From positions 124,001-188,000 of the forward strand of contig JADDTR010000019.1 of NCBI GenBank assembly GCA_015345905.1: a stretch of DNA of 64,000 bases, given 5' to 3'. Origin of the DNA: Aotearoamyces nothofagi (taxonomy: Eukaryota; Ascomycota; Leotiomycetes; Leotiales; Tympanidaceae). The position numbers and the translations under genes were made by a program. Below are positions 34,621 through 46,632 of the stretch, one piece after another (positions within the stretch are counted from its first letter, which is position 1; every line of letters begins with the position of its first letter). The notes below the pieces were generated by a model. That model was not told the origin of the DNA, did not search any database, and saw nothing but the letters and a program-made list of their open reading frames with translations.

Positions 34621-35173
34621 GTCATGGCGTGCTCTTAGGCTACGGGTGGCATGGCATGGCAAAGGTAAGAAAACGAATTAATGAATAATGAGGAAAAAAT
34701 GTGCATGTACTGGCTGCATCGGTCTCTAGCTACGAAGGTTTAGCGTTCTACAATACAAATTTTTAAATAAAAAAAAATCAGTGTGAAATTACCCATGCTC
34801 TGATCGTTGATAAGCCGCCCCGCAACACCCAAAGGATCTCCGACTATCTGGGATCGTCTCCTTGCAAGCTCTCAAAAAGGGAGATCACATTGTTTGCTTC
34901 ATCAAGACCACACCGTTCACGGGCAGGACAGCCAAGCCAGACCCGGCCAGCACCGGGGGATATCTGTAGTCGAGGCATTCAATTCGTTTCTTCTAGTCTA
35001 TACTCTAACATCCCTCTTGCGATGCATGCAGCAAAGTCTATGAGACATATCAGTCTAATCCCGCGCGCTCTAGTAGAACCCAGTAGAAAGAAAGAAAAAA
35101 AGCCAGCCGCAACATCCGTCCGAGAGGGCGGAGCGGCCGTCAAGGCAGGCCCTTGGAATCCGCGATGCCGAAT
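34621..35173. other. Convergent intergenic region, wss1 and trr1
   Basis: This 553 bp region carries two 3' UTRs. An A-rich tract lies at 34762-34780. Short open frames here show no family match. Confidence 0.5.
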
Positions 35174-36251
35174 CTATAGCACAGGGGAGGGGGCGACGGC
35201 GTTGTCCGCCGTCGCGGCATCGGTCTCTTCGTCCTCCTTCTCCGCGAGGTATTTCTCTGCCTCGAGGGCGGCGATGCATCCGGATCCTGGCTCGGGTTAG
35301 CGGCGCGTCTGAGAAGCAGGGGGGGGCGGGGAGGGGTGGGAGCTTACCAGCGCTTGTGATTGCTTGCCTGTATCTCTTGTCCTGGACGTCACCGGCAGCA
35401 AAGACACCCTCGACATTTGTATGGCTCGTCCCCGGCTTGGTGATCAAGTAGTTTTCCGCATCCGTCTCCAACTGTCCCTTGAACAGCTGCGTGGCCGGGT
35501 CATGGCCGACGGCGTAGAAGAGCCCGTTTGCCTCGAGCAGCTCTTCGGCCCCCGTCACGACGTTCTTGACGATCATGTGGCTCATCAGACCCCGATCGTC
35601 GCCCTTGACCTCGCCTCCGACACTGTTGAAGCGCACCGTGACCTTCTTGTTGGCCAGCAGTCGCTTGGCCATTGTCTTGCTGGCGCGTAGCTTATCCTTG
35701 CGTACCAGCACTGTGACGTGGCTTCCATACTTTGTCAGGAATATGGCCTCTTCGGCAGCGGAATCCCCGCCGCCAATCACGACCAGAGGCTTGTTTCGGT
35801 AGATGGGTACGGCGCCGTCGCACACGGCACAGGCACTGATTCCGTTCTGCCAGTACTTGTCCTCGCCAGGAAGGTTCAGTCGGCGTGCCGAAGCACCAGT
35901 TGCAATGATTAACGCGTCGGCGGTGTGCGGAGGCTTGTCCTCTTCATACTCGGGCCAGAACTTGAACGGCCGGGAGGACAGGTCGACTTTCGAGATCGTC
36001 TCGGAGATGATTTGTGTGCCGAAGCGCTCCGACTGCTCGCGCATGCCCTCCATGAGTTCCTGTCCGCCAATGCCCTTAGGGAAACCCGGGAAGTTCTCGA
36101 CATCGGTCGTTGTGGTAAGTTGTCCGCCGGCGGCAATGCCGTTCGCCAGCATGCCCTCGTACATGACGGGCTTCAGCTCTGCTCGTGCCAGGTAGATTGC
36201 CGCCGTGTGGGCGGCGGGGCCGGAGCCGATGATGACGACTTTGCTGTGCAT
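35174..36251 (-). CDS. trr1: Thioredoxin reductase
   Basis: Two exons (35348-36251 and 35174-35286) encode 338 residues, matching low-molecular-weight thioredoxin reductases. The enzyme moves electrons from NADPH through FAD and a Cys pair to thioredoxin. The FAD-binding start is [36 protein letters not shown] follows. The redox pair is CAVC (about residues 145-148), and the NADPH site has [20 protein letters not shown]. The FAD-binding end [20 protein letters not shown] runs into the intron (61 bp), after which [15 protein letters not shown] and a short acidic tail follow. A long in-frame read-through of the intron would give a nonsense tail, so the splice is well supported. GC-ending codons dominate, unlike the neighbouring vps53. 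Confidence 0.96.
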
Positions 36252-36821
36252 CTTTCTGTTTCCTCCCTGGAGACCGAGTCCGCGCGTCGAGAAGGTGCTG
36301 CCGTTCCCCTTCTTTGGCTGGAAAGTAGCTGCTGCGGCGATGGATAAGCTTGTGCCTGTGGATCGGAGGGGTGAGAAACGGCGAAAAGCTGAGGAAAACA
36401 GATTGGCTGTTTTGAGGTAGAGGTATAGATGAGGTGGTTGTTATTAGTGTCAATTGAGTGACTATTTGTAGCTTGAGGAGAGTGAAGGTTTGGCAGTCTG
36501 GAGATATAGTACTTATATTGCTAGTGGTGCGGCCGCAGAACGTCGGAATTGATATCTGGATTTAGTGCTGGATTTATAAGGCGTCTCTGTTCGAGTTCGC
36601 GATCGCTCGCGCCCCACCAACCCCAACCAACGCGATTTGCGAGCAGCCGCGGTCTGGGCCTCTATCACGTGACGCGGGTCTAATTTTGATGACAGAACGC
36701 GGAGGCGAGGCGCATTGGCGTTACAGAGCACCGTTACAGAGCACGGAGGTCTAAGCTATGACGACATAGATAATTCGCTGTACACGTACTACTGACATCG
36801 TAATTCATATGATCGTTCTGC
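36252..36821. promoter_or_regulatory. Upstream region of trr1 and 3' end of vps53
   Basis: Both flanking genes are on the minus strand. The 570 bp contain a TCACGTGA palindrome at 36665-36672, about 415 bp upstream of trr1. No coding sequence is supported. Confidence 0.5.
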
Positions 36822-39490
36822 TTATCTAACAACATCGTCAACGCTCCCATCCCTCTTCCCGAATCTTCCGCCAAATCCGCTCATGTCTCTTCTGAAGAAT
36901 TTCCCAATATTCCTCAGGTTTTCATTCATACCTACTCTGGCTTCTCCCTCTGGTGTTCTTTCCACACTTCCTTCCCGGATATGTGGTCCTGCAGATCCAG
37001 ATAGAGCAGGAGTTCCAATTCTTTCTACTCCATCTCTGGCTGCCGAGAACAACTTCTCCCCGAATGTGCTAGCGTCGAATCGTACATTTGAAGGAGGCGG
37101 CCCGCTTGTACTTCCTGCGGCACCGGAACCTAGTCCCAAGCTCGCAATACCTCCCTTTCCTTCACCGCCAATTATAAGTGATGTCAGTAACGGAGAGCTA
37201 GCAACTAATTCAACCCCCCCACCCCCACTCCGTGGGCTATCGCGATGGATTTGGAAAAGTTCCACGAGGTGTGGCTGATCTTGTTTTCTGACACCTTTGA
37301 GTTCCAAGACTTTCTTGAAGTTGGCCTCCGATTTATCAGCTATATGGATAAGGTAAGCTTGTACAAGACCTTCGGCAGGTGACGGTCGAACTTGGAGTGT
37401 CTTCAGAAGAGGATCAAGGCGTGCCATGATATGTGAGACCCGTTTGATGAAGCTGGTAGGCGGGCCATGTGCAGCGGCGGCAGGGGAGTAAGATAGTAAA
37501 CCCGAGAAATCTTGAGTGAGGACATATTTATCAAGGAGCATCTGAAAGTCGTCAGTATATGAAAGCATTAAGAACAACATTAATGCCTACCTGCTCAGCG
37601 CCAACTTCGGAAACCGGACGGCATTGTACAATATTAGATATATAAGTAGTCGCAAGATGTTCCACGAGATTGTCGCAGAATGCCCTAGCATACTGTTGCT
37701 TCTGGACCAGATGGAGAATCTCTTCTGCTTGACTGTTGACATGTTTCAAGAGCTCAGCTACATAAGAGCTCTGATCGCCAACACTCTCCATCTTGCTCCA
37801 GTTTGTGTTGCGCATTTCCTTCCAGCTTGAATCGCAATCCACTTCGACTCTGTGGACAAGCGCAAGGACAACCGCGCTAGCAACGCCCATGAAGGTGTCG
37901 GATTGGCTAGATAAGTCTACCTTTGGTGCAAAGTCCGAATCGATTCGTCGTTTGATATTCTCCTCCAGCTGAAGGCTGTTTGTATACCAATAATCTGCCG
38001 TATTAAGTATTAATATAATGTCATGTAACTTAGCGCCCTGGGCACCAGATCGTTGGAGGAAGTAGAGCAGAACCTGCTGCGCGTACTCGTCCAGGTATTT
38101 CGCAAATGTCTTTGTAAGATCCAGGAGTCGCTCACTAGTCGACAGCTTCGCACACTGGGCCAGCGTGACCTTGTAGAAATGGAAGAGCTCGATAGATGAT
38201 GAGATAACACCTTGAGGAGAGAACTCTTCGTCGGCTGGGAGGAGTGGTTGATTCCGGTATTTGGGTATCATAGCAGCAAGCTGCTTATCCTGTGATTCAA
38301 CCCATAGACTGAGGTATGGTTCGAAGGCTTCCGAAATAGACCTGTCGAAGGTTTGAGGCCTTTCGTCCGTCGAGCTCAGTGTATCAATCGATTCTCTAGG
38401 CTCACTAGCAAACCTTTTCTCCAAGCTATGCTCGAAGTCCATCGTCTCTTGAAGGCAGCCAAGTAACAGAGCAACGTCCACGCTTTGACCATCGGTCCTC
38501 CTCATGCTCCTCTCTAAAATCCCCTTATAGTCATCTCGTGTTCCCTCACAGAATGAATTTGCCAGCATCTCATTGACTCTCCACGAAGCGGGGAAGATGG
38601 CAGCATGCTCATCATCGTAGGTCTTTAGCATCCTCTTAAACCAGCTGTATCTCCGGCCGATGTTATCCAAACTGCCAGCCTCGTCATTGCCTCTAAAGAC
38701 CTGCCTGTACTCTCTCAGTTGCGTGTTGCAATACCACGTCACGAGCCGTGACCTAGCATTCTCTCCCAACGCATCCATAACCAGACACGCTTCACTCAAC
38801 ACACCCCTCCTCTGAGCAACCTCTCCCTTCGTAAACGCCATCTCAAAGTCATCACACACCTGCTCTCCCAGCTCGCGTTGAAGATCCGCTACGTTCCTGC
38901 TCAAAGTCGCAATCTGGTCTATACTTCGGTAGCTTTTAAAATGAGCCATCAACTGTATAACCGCCTGGAGCAGACTCGCGCATTCCCTATACTGCCGACT
39001 CTTGGCTAGTCCCCTGAGCTGCTCATAAGCCGTCGTGAGCATCTGCAGCCGCTTCAGGGCCGTCATAGACAAGGTAAGATTGCGTTTTGTGTTGTCCAGA
39101 CGCTTGATCTCGGCCGTCATAGACGTGATGGTCTGTTCAGTCTCAATCGCGCGGCTATGTACTGATTCGATCTTGCGGAAGAGGATTGCTAGGTCGGATT
39201 TCGCGCTGGACATCCGGCTAAGAGGGTCGGAGGCCGAGGACGAGGAGCGCGCGCTTGCGAGGGAGGAAATGTCGGTGTCGAGTGCATTTTGGTAGCTTTC
39301 AAGTGCAGACGCGGTTTGCGTCACGGAGCTGAGTGTGGAAGGGTGGGAAAAGATGGCATTAAGGTGGTTGATTGGATCATAGTCGGCTGTACAGAAGAGG
39401 TGGTTAGCTCTTGAAGGCGTTGGGATGATATTGGGGTAATTTGCTGTTCTTACCAGCATCCAAGGATGAGGCCGTGGACGTGCCATTCAT
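36822..39490 (-). CDS. vps53: GARP complex subunit Vps53
   Basis: Three exons (39454-39490, 37591-39386, 36822-37541) encode 850 residues. Vps53 works with Vps51, Vps52 and Vps54 to tether endosome-derived vesicles at the trans-Golgi. The start MNGTSTASSLDAADYDPINH leads into the N-terminal coiled coil (EIKRLDNTKRNLTLSMTALK) and the family block RQYRECASLLQAVIQLMAHF. SWFKRMLKTYDDEHAAIFP and SFCEGTRDDYKGILER are typical of the mid part. The C-terminal exon carries MLLDKYVLTQDFSGLL and a Gly/Ser-rich tail that is likely unstructured. Introns are 67 and 49 bp. The 37 nt first exon is fixed by phase, joining LDA to ADYDPINHLNAIF; the ATG at 39484-39486 reads a different frame that would run into the intron. 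Confidence 0.93.
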
Positions 39491-39924
39491 GCCGAGAAGT
39501 TTAGCTTCTGGGAGCAGTTTGGGACGGTGAACTCGTTTGCGCCCAGGAAAGATGTTAAAGAAAGTAGAAATACGTAGTTGTGGTTTTAGCAACCTTGAGG
39601 TTTACAGATGTTCGCGTGTTCATAAAGTTATGAATCTAAGATTGCACAAAGAGCATTGATTCATTAAGAGTTCCAGGACTTCCTCATATACATCATATTG
39701 AATTTAAAGTACTAATTCGATAAAGTTATAAGAATAGCCAATATTAAATTAAGCACATTATTAAAAACTATAGGATTATGATTTAACCTCCCGTTGGCGT
39801 ATTTCTCAGCATTCACTGTCAACATTTTACACAACCATAGTTTTTATGACACTAACCACCCATTGAGAAACCCTTGAGGGCATTTGTTTGATGCTCGTGA
39901 GAGATATAAAATTTAAATTGTCAA
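39491..39924. other. AT-rich intergenic region, vps53 to chitinase
   Basis: This 434 bp region is strongly AT-rich at about 39650-39790. It holds the vps53 promoter and the chitinase 3' UTR. No gene is seen. Confidence 0.5.
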
Positions 39925-41305
39925 TCAAGTTGCATGCAAAGATTTGAAACCTGCCTCGATCAAACTTCTTGGCCCTCGTGGAACATCTGCCGTACCTGTC
40001 CAGTAGAACAATCCCTTGTATAAAGTTAGTGAGCGACGATGAGGATTTGAAAGAGATGCGAAGAGGGAAAAAAGTTGGACTTATCGACATGATCGAATTA
40101 TTGGTGTTGATTTTGACCTTTTAAATACAGGGACAACTCACTCCTAACTGTTGATCTCTGCAGAATTGCCCTTTGATGGCAACAGTCTGAGGATTATCGT
40201 ACGTGACGAACCCACCATCTCCGCCAATGCATACAGCAGCAACTCTTGCAAAGTCGACGGTTTCTTGTGTTCCGGCTCTTGGTAAGTTCTTGTATTCAAA
40301 TGTTCCCTCTTCACCACCCTGACCATTATACCTGTCACCTGGACTTTGTGCTCCAAGGAAGGATCTTCCGTAAACAGGAACGCCTAATAGGATTTTTTTA
40401 GATGGAAAGCCAGTTGAGACGACATAGCTGACGGCAGCCGAGCCAGAGGGCTCATTATTGTTACCAGGAAGTAGCTGAGCATGATGACCAGCTGTTGCTG
40501 TCCATGACCCTGTGAAATCATATGCCATGAGGTTTATGAAGTCAAGATAGTCCTGGGACTTGTAAAGATCGATGTTTTGTAATGCCCATTGTCCAGCAGG
40601 AAGAGCAGCTGTCAATAGGTAATGTTCATCAGGAAGGTACAGACGGACTGTTGCTAGAAGAGATAGAAAATCTCGTCCCTGCTGAGAATTTGAGGGATGT
40701 TCCCAATCAACTTTAATCGTCAGCTTTCTTTTCCTACATGGCGAGCCTAGATTACCCAGATCACACAGGAGTTGGTGACTTACTGTCCAGCCCATCAATC
40801 CCAGCCTCCTTCACTAGTGTAGATGCTGTTCTAGCAAAGTTGTCTCTTGTTCCCGCAGTAGCAGCTACAGCAGCAAAGTTTCCACTTGCATTGCCTCCTC
40901 CTATTGACAGAATTACCTTGAGGTGTGGTTTCTGCTGTTTTAGTATCATGAAAGAACCTAAGCACCCTTTCACTCCATCAACATCCATCTTGAGATCAGC
41001 CCATTCGTCGCTGAGCTTTAAAATAATTAGACATCGAGACCTGCGAGTGGGACAGTTAGGGTACCCACAAAGACATTTCCATCCGGTTGAACATGAGCAA
41101 AGGCATAGAAGACATGGCTTATGCAGTTATAATTCAGCATTGCAGGCGTCTCTCCACGATATACTCGATAATTGGGGTAGTAAACAGCGTTAGTGTACAT
41201 AATGTGCGACCCAAAGTCTGAAACTGAAGGTCGTCGAGAAGGAATAGGTGGCCTTGACCCATAAGGGATCGGCGGAGGTATGGGACCAAATGGGATATTC
41301 GACAT
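39925..41305 (-). CDS. GH18 chitinase without signal peptide
   Basis: Four exons (41069-41305, 40784-41015, 40142-40710, 39925-40014) encode 375 residues. GH18 chitinases cut beta-1,4 GlcNAc polymers by substrate-assisted catalysis. Blocks in order are AVYYPNYRVYRG, CISHVFYAFAHV, PHLKVILSIGGG, the catalytic GIDGLDIDWEHP with Glu160, FINLMAYDFTGSW, GVPVYGRSFLG and, in the last exon, GLFYWTGTADVPRGPRSL. The intron inside the catalytic motif (73 bp) splits the Ile codon between two Asp residues. The last intron is 127 bp; without it the protein would stop early. The chosen start gives a Pro-rich N-terminus with no signal peptide, as in intracellular fungal ChiB-type enzymes; an upstream in-frame ATG at 41362 adds 19 residues and no signal either. 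Confidence 0.88.
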
Positions 41306-42439
41306 TGCGAAGAGGCCAAGTGCCTTTTTGTGTTGTCTTGATGAGTTAGATTCCGTTAGCACTCAGTGGCAATTACCTGAATTGCTTCAAGACGCCGAAG
41401 AGTTAGATATGATTTGTTGATGTTGAATCCTTGAGTTCCCGGCCTACTGTCTCCCAGACGAGCTTCCAGCGATAATATCGACTTATAGCTCTAGACATGA
41501 GTTGCTTAACTCCCCAGTTCACAAGGAGCACAAATTCATGTAATGCAAAGAAAATAACAGGATGACGGCATAATGCTGTAGATCGTGGGAATTATGGGAT
41601 GAGATCGAGGAATGCGTGATATCCAGATGCCGGAGCTAAAAGCACCTACTAAGGCAAGGTGAGACTGCCATTTCGACGATCTTTGGCGGAGCTTAGGTCC
41701 TTCTAGATAGATACCTTAGGTCAGGCATCGACTGCACCAAGTACAGGTAGCTACATTACCTGGGCACCAAGGCTCTTCTGTACCCAGGGACAGTCCATAA
41801 AGCGACCATGCCGAGTGTACTCGAGCCAAGTGGTCTGTCTTGAGCCCTAAACGGATGGGCATGGGCGTCAAGTTTTCGACAAATGAGGAACAACAAAGCT
41901 GCGACGAGCGAGACAGGAAAGGAGGTGGAGGCCACTCTAGGAGGCCTCTGTACGTACGGACTGGGCAGAGTGCCAGGTTCTCGGAGGAGGCGTGGAGAGC
42001 GCTGAGCGTCGTAGCAGACCGGCTAAAGGAGGGCAGCTCGCTGAAGGCTACGTAAGGGCGCAGGCCGTTGGATCTTCATCAGCGATGACTGACCTGGCCC
42101 CCTAAACATGCCAGGGTACTGGATGTTGGATGCACTGGATTGGGAGGGACACCTCCTGTGCCTCCAGTGCCCCCCCCCCACACCCGCCGAATCCCGACCT
42201 GGCACCGTACTGTACAAAGATGTCTGAATGCTTCGAGACGGCAGCGACGTGCACTGTTGCGGCCACTTGCCTGTGGAATCGCGGCTGCTGGTTTCGTGAC
42301 CAGGCTGGTGGAAAGCCCGCTTGCTGGCATCTCCTGGCCCCAAGACCCAGGTAGCCAGGACACAGTGCCAGCCAAAGACGCCAGGAGCAGGCAAAGCAGC
42401 TAGCATGCAGCTACAGCTCTGCATGCTGTACAGTACATG

Positions 42440-42490
42440 CTATGCGTGCGATGCATGCGATACATGCGATACATGCTATACATGCTATAC
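42440..42490. repeat. 9-bp microsatellite (ATGC[GT]ATAC-like)
   Basis: Five to six tandem copies read GCGATGCAT, GCGATACAT, GCGATACAT, GCTATACAT and GCTATACAT. The unit is partly self-complementary and changes from G to T version along the array, suggesting stepwise expansion. Confidence 0.75.
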
Positions 42491-42902
42491 ATGCTACAGT
42501 AAATCCAAGCGCAGTGTGCATCCACATATGTCCACATATGTGGAACGCAGCAGCCACGGCGCTTCGGCGGGGTAGGATCAGCCACGGGTTCTGCTGCGGT
42601 GAAGCTGAGCCCTGTTGCGGGAGCAAATCATGCCTGTGTGCCGCGTCTTATCACCAATCTTTTCAGGGCACGTGGGACTCGAGTATATTATATCGTCTGA
42701 TATGAGGAATACAGTGCTAGGCATGTGGGAAGGCAGGCCCGGGCGAAACACCTCTAGAAGTCAATATAGGATAGGCGTGTCTTTGCCCTGTCGCCATGCT
42801 GCTGGCGACATGCAGCGTTGACATGCATAAATGACATCCCAGAACACGGCGAATGAGGCTGTACGGTGGCGCATGGGCCTGCGCTGTTGCTGGAGTGCCC
42901 TG

Positions 42903-42955
42903 GACACTGAGCCTGCCCTGACACTGAGCCTGCCCTGACACTGAGCCTGCCCTGA
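42903..42955. repeat. 17-bp tandem repeat, three copies
   Basis: CTGACACTGAGCCTGCC repeats three times in tandem, the first copy with one change. The copies are near identical, so the array is young or under homogenisation. No coding role is supported. Confidence 0.8.
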
Positions 42956-44053
42956 ACCAGCACATCCCCCATTCGACGCACAATGGAAGGGCTGGCTGGA
43001 TGCGTCAGTTACCATCGAGCCCTGAAGCTTACGAGCATCAATTGACATCCGGGACTCTACAGAGCAATATTGCTGCCCAGCGATGACATGGCCGCTTAAT
43101 ATACAGTATGCATCCAAGACGATTGTAGTACATGCATCGATAATGATCCGATATACATCCTGGACGTACAGTACGTGATGTAGGGCCAACACCGAGCGGC
43201 AAGTGTGATATATCACCAATCGTTCCGACACATTTCAATTCCGAACGCCCATACTACAGTACTGTACGGCAGTAGCAGTCGCCCACAGGCTTTCCGGAAG
43301 GGGGTTGACTTCCGTGTGTGCATAAGTGCGAGAATGGCCTGGGTCTTCAGAAGGCGTATGCGTAAGTAGTCTCTCACGGGGCCTACAGGAGATATCCACA
43401 AGGAAAGATCACCATGTAGAATTACCAGTGCTTCCTGCCTATGTCCAAGACCGAGCTGGACAAGAAGACCCGACACCCTTGCGCTCGCCTGCTCTCTCAC
43501 AGCCCGTGAAGTTCTAATTGTTAATTGTTCCCGCTATGTTGATCTCAGATGCTTGTACAAGTACAGTACAGGTGTATTCGAAAAGTGATAGATCGTTTCT
43601 ACCATTCCATATTGGTAGAGCCTCGCTTATTGTTGTCTCGTTGTAGCCTGGTATGTGAGGCACTCCGTGGTCTGCAGCTCAACGCTCCCCGCGACTCTGC
43701 TCCAAGCTGGAGCTCAACTACGTTCCGTTTCGCCACAGCATAAGATATCTTGACGGTCAGCTCATGGATCACCATCCTTAGTATCCTTGCTGAGCACCTG
43801 AGAACGCCTCATTTTCTGTCAACAGTCACACACTTCTCGAGTACGACTGCTTGACAACTGCAGCTGCCATCCTGCAGATCTTACGCGGTATCTTCAGACC
43901 TTGGCTCCTCTCCCGCACCACAGTTACAGCTGCGACATATTGGGTAGCAAGCAAGCCGCCGTTGTTACTTGTTGATCCTCCAAATAGACCATCAGTCAAT
44001 CTACATCACTTCTCATCTCATCTTTCGCCTTCAGCTCCAGCCCCCGCCCAGCC

Positions 44054-44803
44054 ATGTCTGTCATCTCACGAGGTCCAGGGCCGTCCGACCTTGCACGACA
44101 AATTCTCGAGCATCAAGCTCCCAAATACGAGTTTTCATTTTCTCCCTTCCTTCTAAAGACGTATCGCTTTGGACTTGATCCCGATCGACCAGTATGCAAA
44201 GCCTTCGTGCAAGGGCATTGCCCACTGGGCACCTCTTGTCCCGACAAACACATCACTGGCTCAAATTTTAACAACCTGGTCTGCAAGCATTGGCTACGTG
44301 GTCTCTGCAAAAAGGGCGAACATTGCGAGTTCCTTCACGAGTACAATCTAAGGAAGATGCCTGAATGTAACTTCTTCGTCAGGAATGGATACTGTTCGAA
44401 TGGAGACGAGTGCTTATATTTACATGTCGATCCGGCTAGCAAATTGCCACAATGCCCACACTATGAGAGAGGATTTTGCCCATTAGGACCTAGGTGTGCA
44501 AAAAAACATACTAGGAAACAACTGTGTCGGTTCTATCTTGCTGGATTCTGTCCGAATGGAAGGGCCTGTAAGGAGGGTGCACATCCTAAGTGGCCAACTG
44601 ATTTAGAGCCGCCCACTGTGAGAATTGAGAGAGATCCGGAAGAGATTGCCGAGGAGCAGGCAAGGCTTAGAGAGGCTGGTGAGCGGGAAGAGGAGAGAGA
44701 AAGAGAGAGGTTTGGTGGAGGAAGAGGTGGCCGAGGAGGTGGGAGAGGCCGATGGCCCGGAGGTGAGAGAGGAAGGCAACGTGGAAGGGGACATATGCAT
44801 TAA
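44054..44803 (+). CDS. yth1: Cleavage and polyadenylation factor subunit Yth1/CPSF30
   Basis: An intronless frame encodes 249 residues. Yth1/CPSF30 contacts the polyadenylation signal RNA and links Fip1 in the cleavage and polyadenylation complex. Five CCCH zinc fingers lie between about residues 48 and 180: [77 protein letters not shown] and [20 protein letters not shown]. The N-terminal block [20 protein letters not shown] is typical. The acidic helix ([12 protein letters not shown]) and an RGG-like Gly/Arg tail finish the protein, which is common in filamentous fungi. No zinc knuckle follows, as in yeast. Confidence 0.96.
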   Translation: MSVISRGPGPSDLARQILEHQAPKYEFSFSPFLLKTYRFGLDPDRPVCKAFVQGHCPLGTSCPDKHITGSNFNNLVCKHWLRGLCKKGEHCEFLHEYNLRKMPECNFFVRNGYCSNGDECLYLHVDPASKLPQCPHYERGFCPLGPRCAKKHTRKQLCRFYLAGFCPNGRACKEGAHPKWPTDLEPPTVRIERDPEEIAEEQARLREAGEREEERERERFGGGRGGRGGGRGRWPGGERGRQRGRGHMH

Positions 44804-45531
44804 GGAGATAAGTTCGAGAAATGATACCCAAGCGATAAAGATGTTGAGTATTCACGTCATGCCATTCAGACGCGTAGCCAGCGAGGGAAGATTGGGAAAT
44901 ATGCCCGAGGCTCAGTGCGCTCCCACAGACACACTATGGGTCAAGCCCATCCGGCCACGTCTAGAAGTCCGGGGCTACAATGGTATAAATCCGAGCTCAT
45001 GGGCTTGGCTAACAGTCAACGATGGCAATCTTCAATCGCGATAATCATCGCTAGGCACGAAAAGGAAGAGACGCCACAGAGATGGCTGCCACCTTGTTAG
45101 ACGCAAAGCCCACATATATGCGCGTGTGAATAGTCCATTCAAGATGATGATCAAGAACTTGTTGGCGTGTTTTGCGGAGGGTGCTCGCAAGGCATCATAT
45201 GGGAACTGATATCAGCCCTATCAAGACCCCAACCACACTCATTGCAAATGGTTATACAATCAAATCAATCAAGCCAAGTAAAGACTATCAAGCTCGTCAA
45301 GTTTCTTTTTTATTATTAATTATTACAGCCCTAGTGGCCAGACATCCACCAGAAGACTCTTCAAGTCTTAAATGCTCCATATGAGTGGGATATAGGGGGG
45401 TATATATCCAGCTCCCCCGCCAATATAACTATGTGCACGCGACATATGCCCCCGTGCGCCAAGAGATGCTTTCCGGGGTATATATAGGTAGGTAGGTTAA
45501 TTGCAACGATCGAGACCTTGGATCAGAGGCA
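44804..45531. other. Convergent intergenic region after yth1
   Basis: This 728 bp stretch lies between two converging stops. A GGTAGGTAGG word occurs near 45485. The open frames here lack any family signal. Confidence 0.5.
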
Positions 45532-46632
45532 TCACTTCTCGTAAGGGGTCACAATCACGACGTTCTCCACGTCGACACAGTCGTCGGCCACGGGCCTCGG
45601 GCCGAAGAGCCTGCCCTCCATGCCCGCCTTGTCTTCCGTGAGCCACTTGCGCGCCCAGATGATATATCGCGTGATGACAAAGAGCACGACGATGCCGGCG
45701 GCGATGCCCAGGCAGTAGCCGGCCGTGGTCCTGCTCCCGGCGAGGGGGTTGAGGAAGTCGTAGACGTAGACGCCCTTTGTGTAGTGCGTCAGCTCGGCGA
45801 GGGCGAGGTAGAGGGCGAGGAGGACGACGAGCCAGAGCAGGTTCATCCAGCGCGGCGGCGCGGTGCGGGGCAGGGCGAGCTCGAAGACGGCGAAGGCCGA
45901 GTTGAGCGCGTGCTCCGACACGTTGGACCAGGCGTAGTAGGGGTCGGTCCACCAGGTGCCCGAGTACAGGCAGCCCCAGTAGATGGTGGTCACGAGGATG
46001 GGGTACGTGGTGACGGTGCTGTAGAGGAGCGAGTACAGGGCCTGGAGGGGGCGCGGGAGGCGCGCGAGCAGCGGGGTGCCGGTGCGGGCGTAGGTGAAGG
46101 TGTGGACGGACGCGATGAGGAAGTAGAATGACATGCCCCACTGGTGGGGTGTTAGTTGGGGGTTTTTTCTTTTCGTGTGTGCTGGAGGAGGGGCGGGTAG
46201 GGTGAGAGCAGAGAGGGGGATAGGGGCAGGATAGGGAGACGGAGAAGGGATCTGGAGGATAGACTCACGTAGCACAGGATGGTGAAGTACGAGAAGGACA
46301 GCCGGGCGGTATAGGCGCCGCCGTAGGCTTCTTGGGTGGATACCCAGATGATGTTAAAGATGAGAACGAAGAAGGTATAGAAGGCCTATTATATTCTCGC
46401 TGATTAATATACATATACATACATATACATCATCTATCATTATCATCATCACTCCCCGCCCCGCCGTAGAAGCCAGGGGAGGGAGGGAGGGAGAGAGAAG
46501 GGGAGCAGAGCGGCTTACGAAGGTGGCTCGGAAGAAGAACAGGACCCAGGGCGTCAGGAGCCATGACGTTACGAAGCGGTGGCCCGGGTCGAAGGCGTCG
46601 GTGCCGAAGCCGAAGCGTTTATTCTCCAGCAT
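45532..46632 (-). CDS. Multispanning membrane protein, FAR-17a/AIG1-like
   Basis: Three exons (46519-46632, 46269-46385, 45532-46140) encode 279 residues. About six hydrophobic spans are seen, starting with FVTSWLLTPWVLFFFRATF, then AFYTFFVLIFNIIWVST, SFYFLIASVHTF, a pair around VTTYPILVTTIYWGCLYSG, and ending with GIAAGIVVLFVITRYIIW. HALNSAFAVFEL and the ELTHYTKGVYVYDFL block recall AIG1/FAR-17a proteins, some of which hydrolyse fatty acid esters of hydroxy fatty acids using a Thr and His. That activity is not demonstrated for fungal members. The introns are 133 and 128 bp. Nearly all third positions in the last exon are G or C, which makes several antisense frames look open. Confidence 0.78.

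Larger units (their letters stand above)
41306..44053. other. Gene-free region between chitinase and yth1
   Basis: About 2.7 kb show no family-supported coding sequence on either strand. The region holds five copies of the 9-mer GTACAGTAC or its complement (42207-43569), a 9-bp ATGCTATAC-like microsatellite (42440-42490) and a 17-bp tandem repeat (42903-42955). The many short overlapping open frames at 42000-43000 come from repeats and GC content. The right end carries the yth1 promoter and a leader with CAGCTCCAG words. Confidence 0.6.

Noticed and set aside
42023-42983. Clusters of short frames with AMHAIHAIHAIH or CIACIACIAC runs
   Set aside because: They translate the 9-bp microsatellite and neighbouring repeats; no sign of selection on any frame.
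45784-46141. Frames of 115-214 codons in other frames over the AIG1-like gene
   Set aside because: GC-rich third positions remove stops; compositions (Arg/Pro/His or Glu/Gly/Val) are typical of shadow frames.
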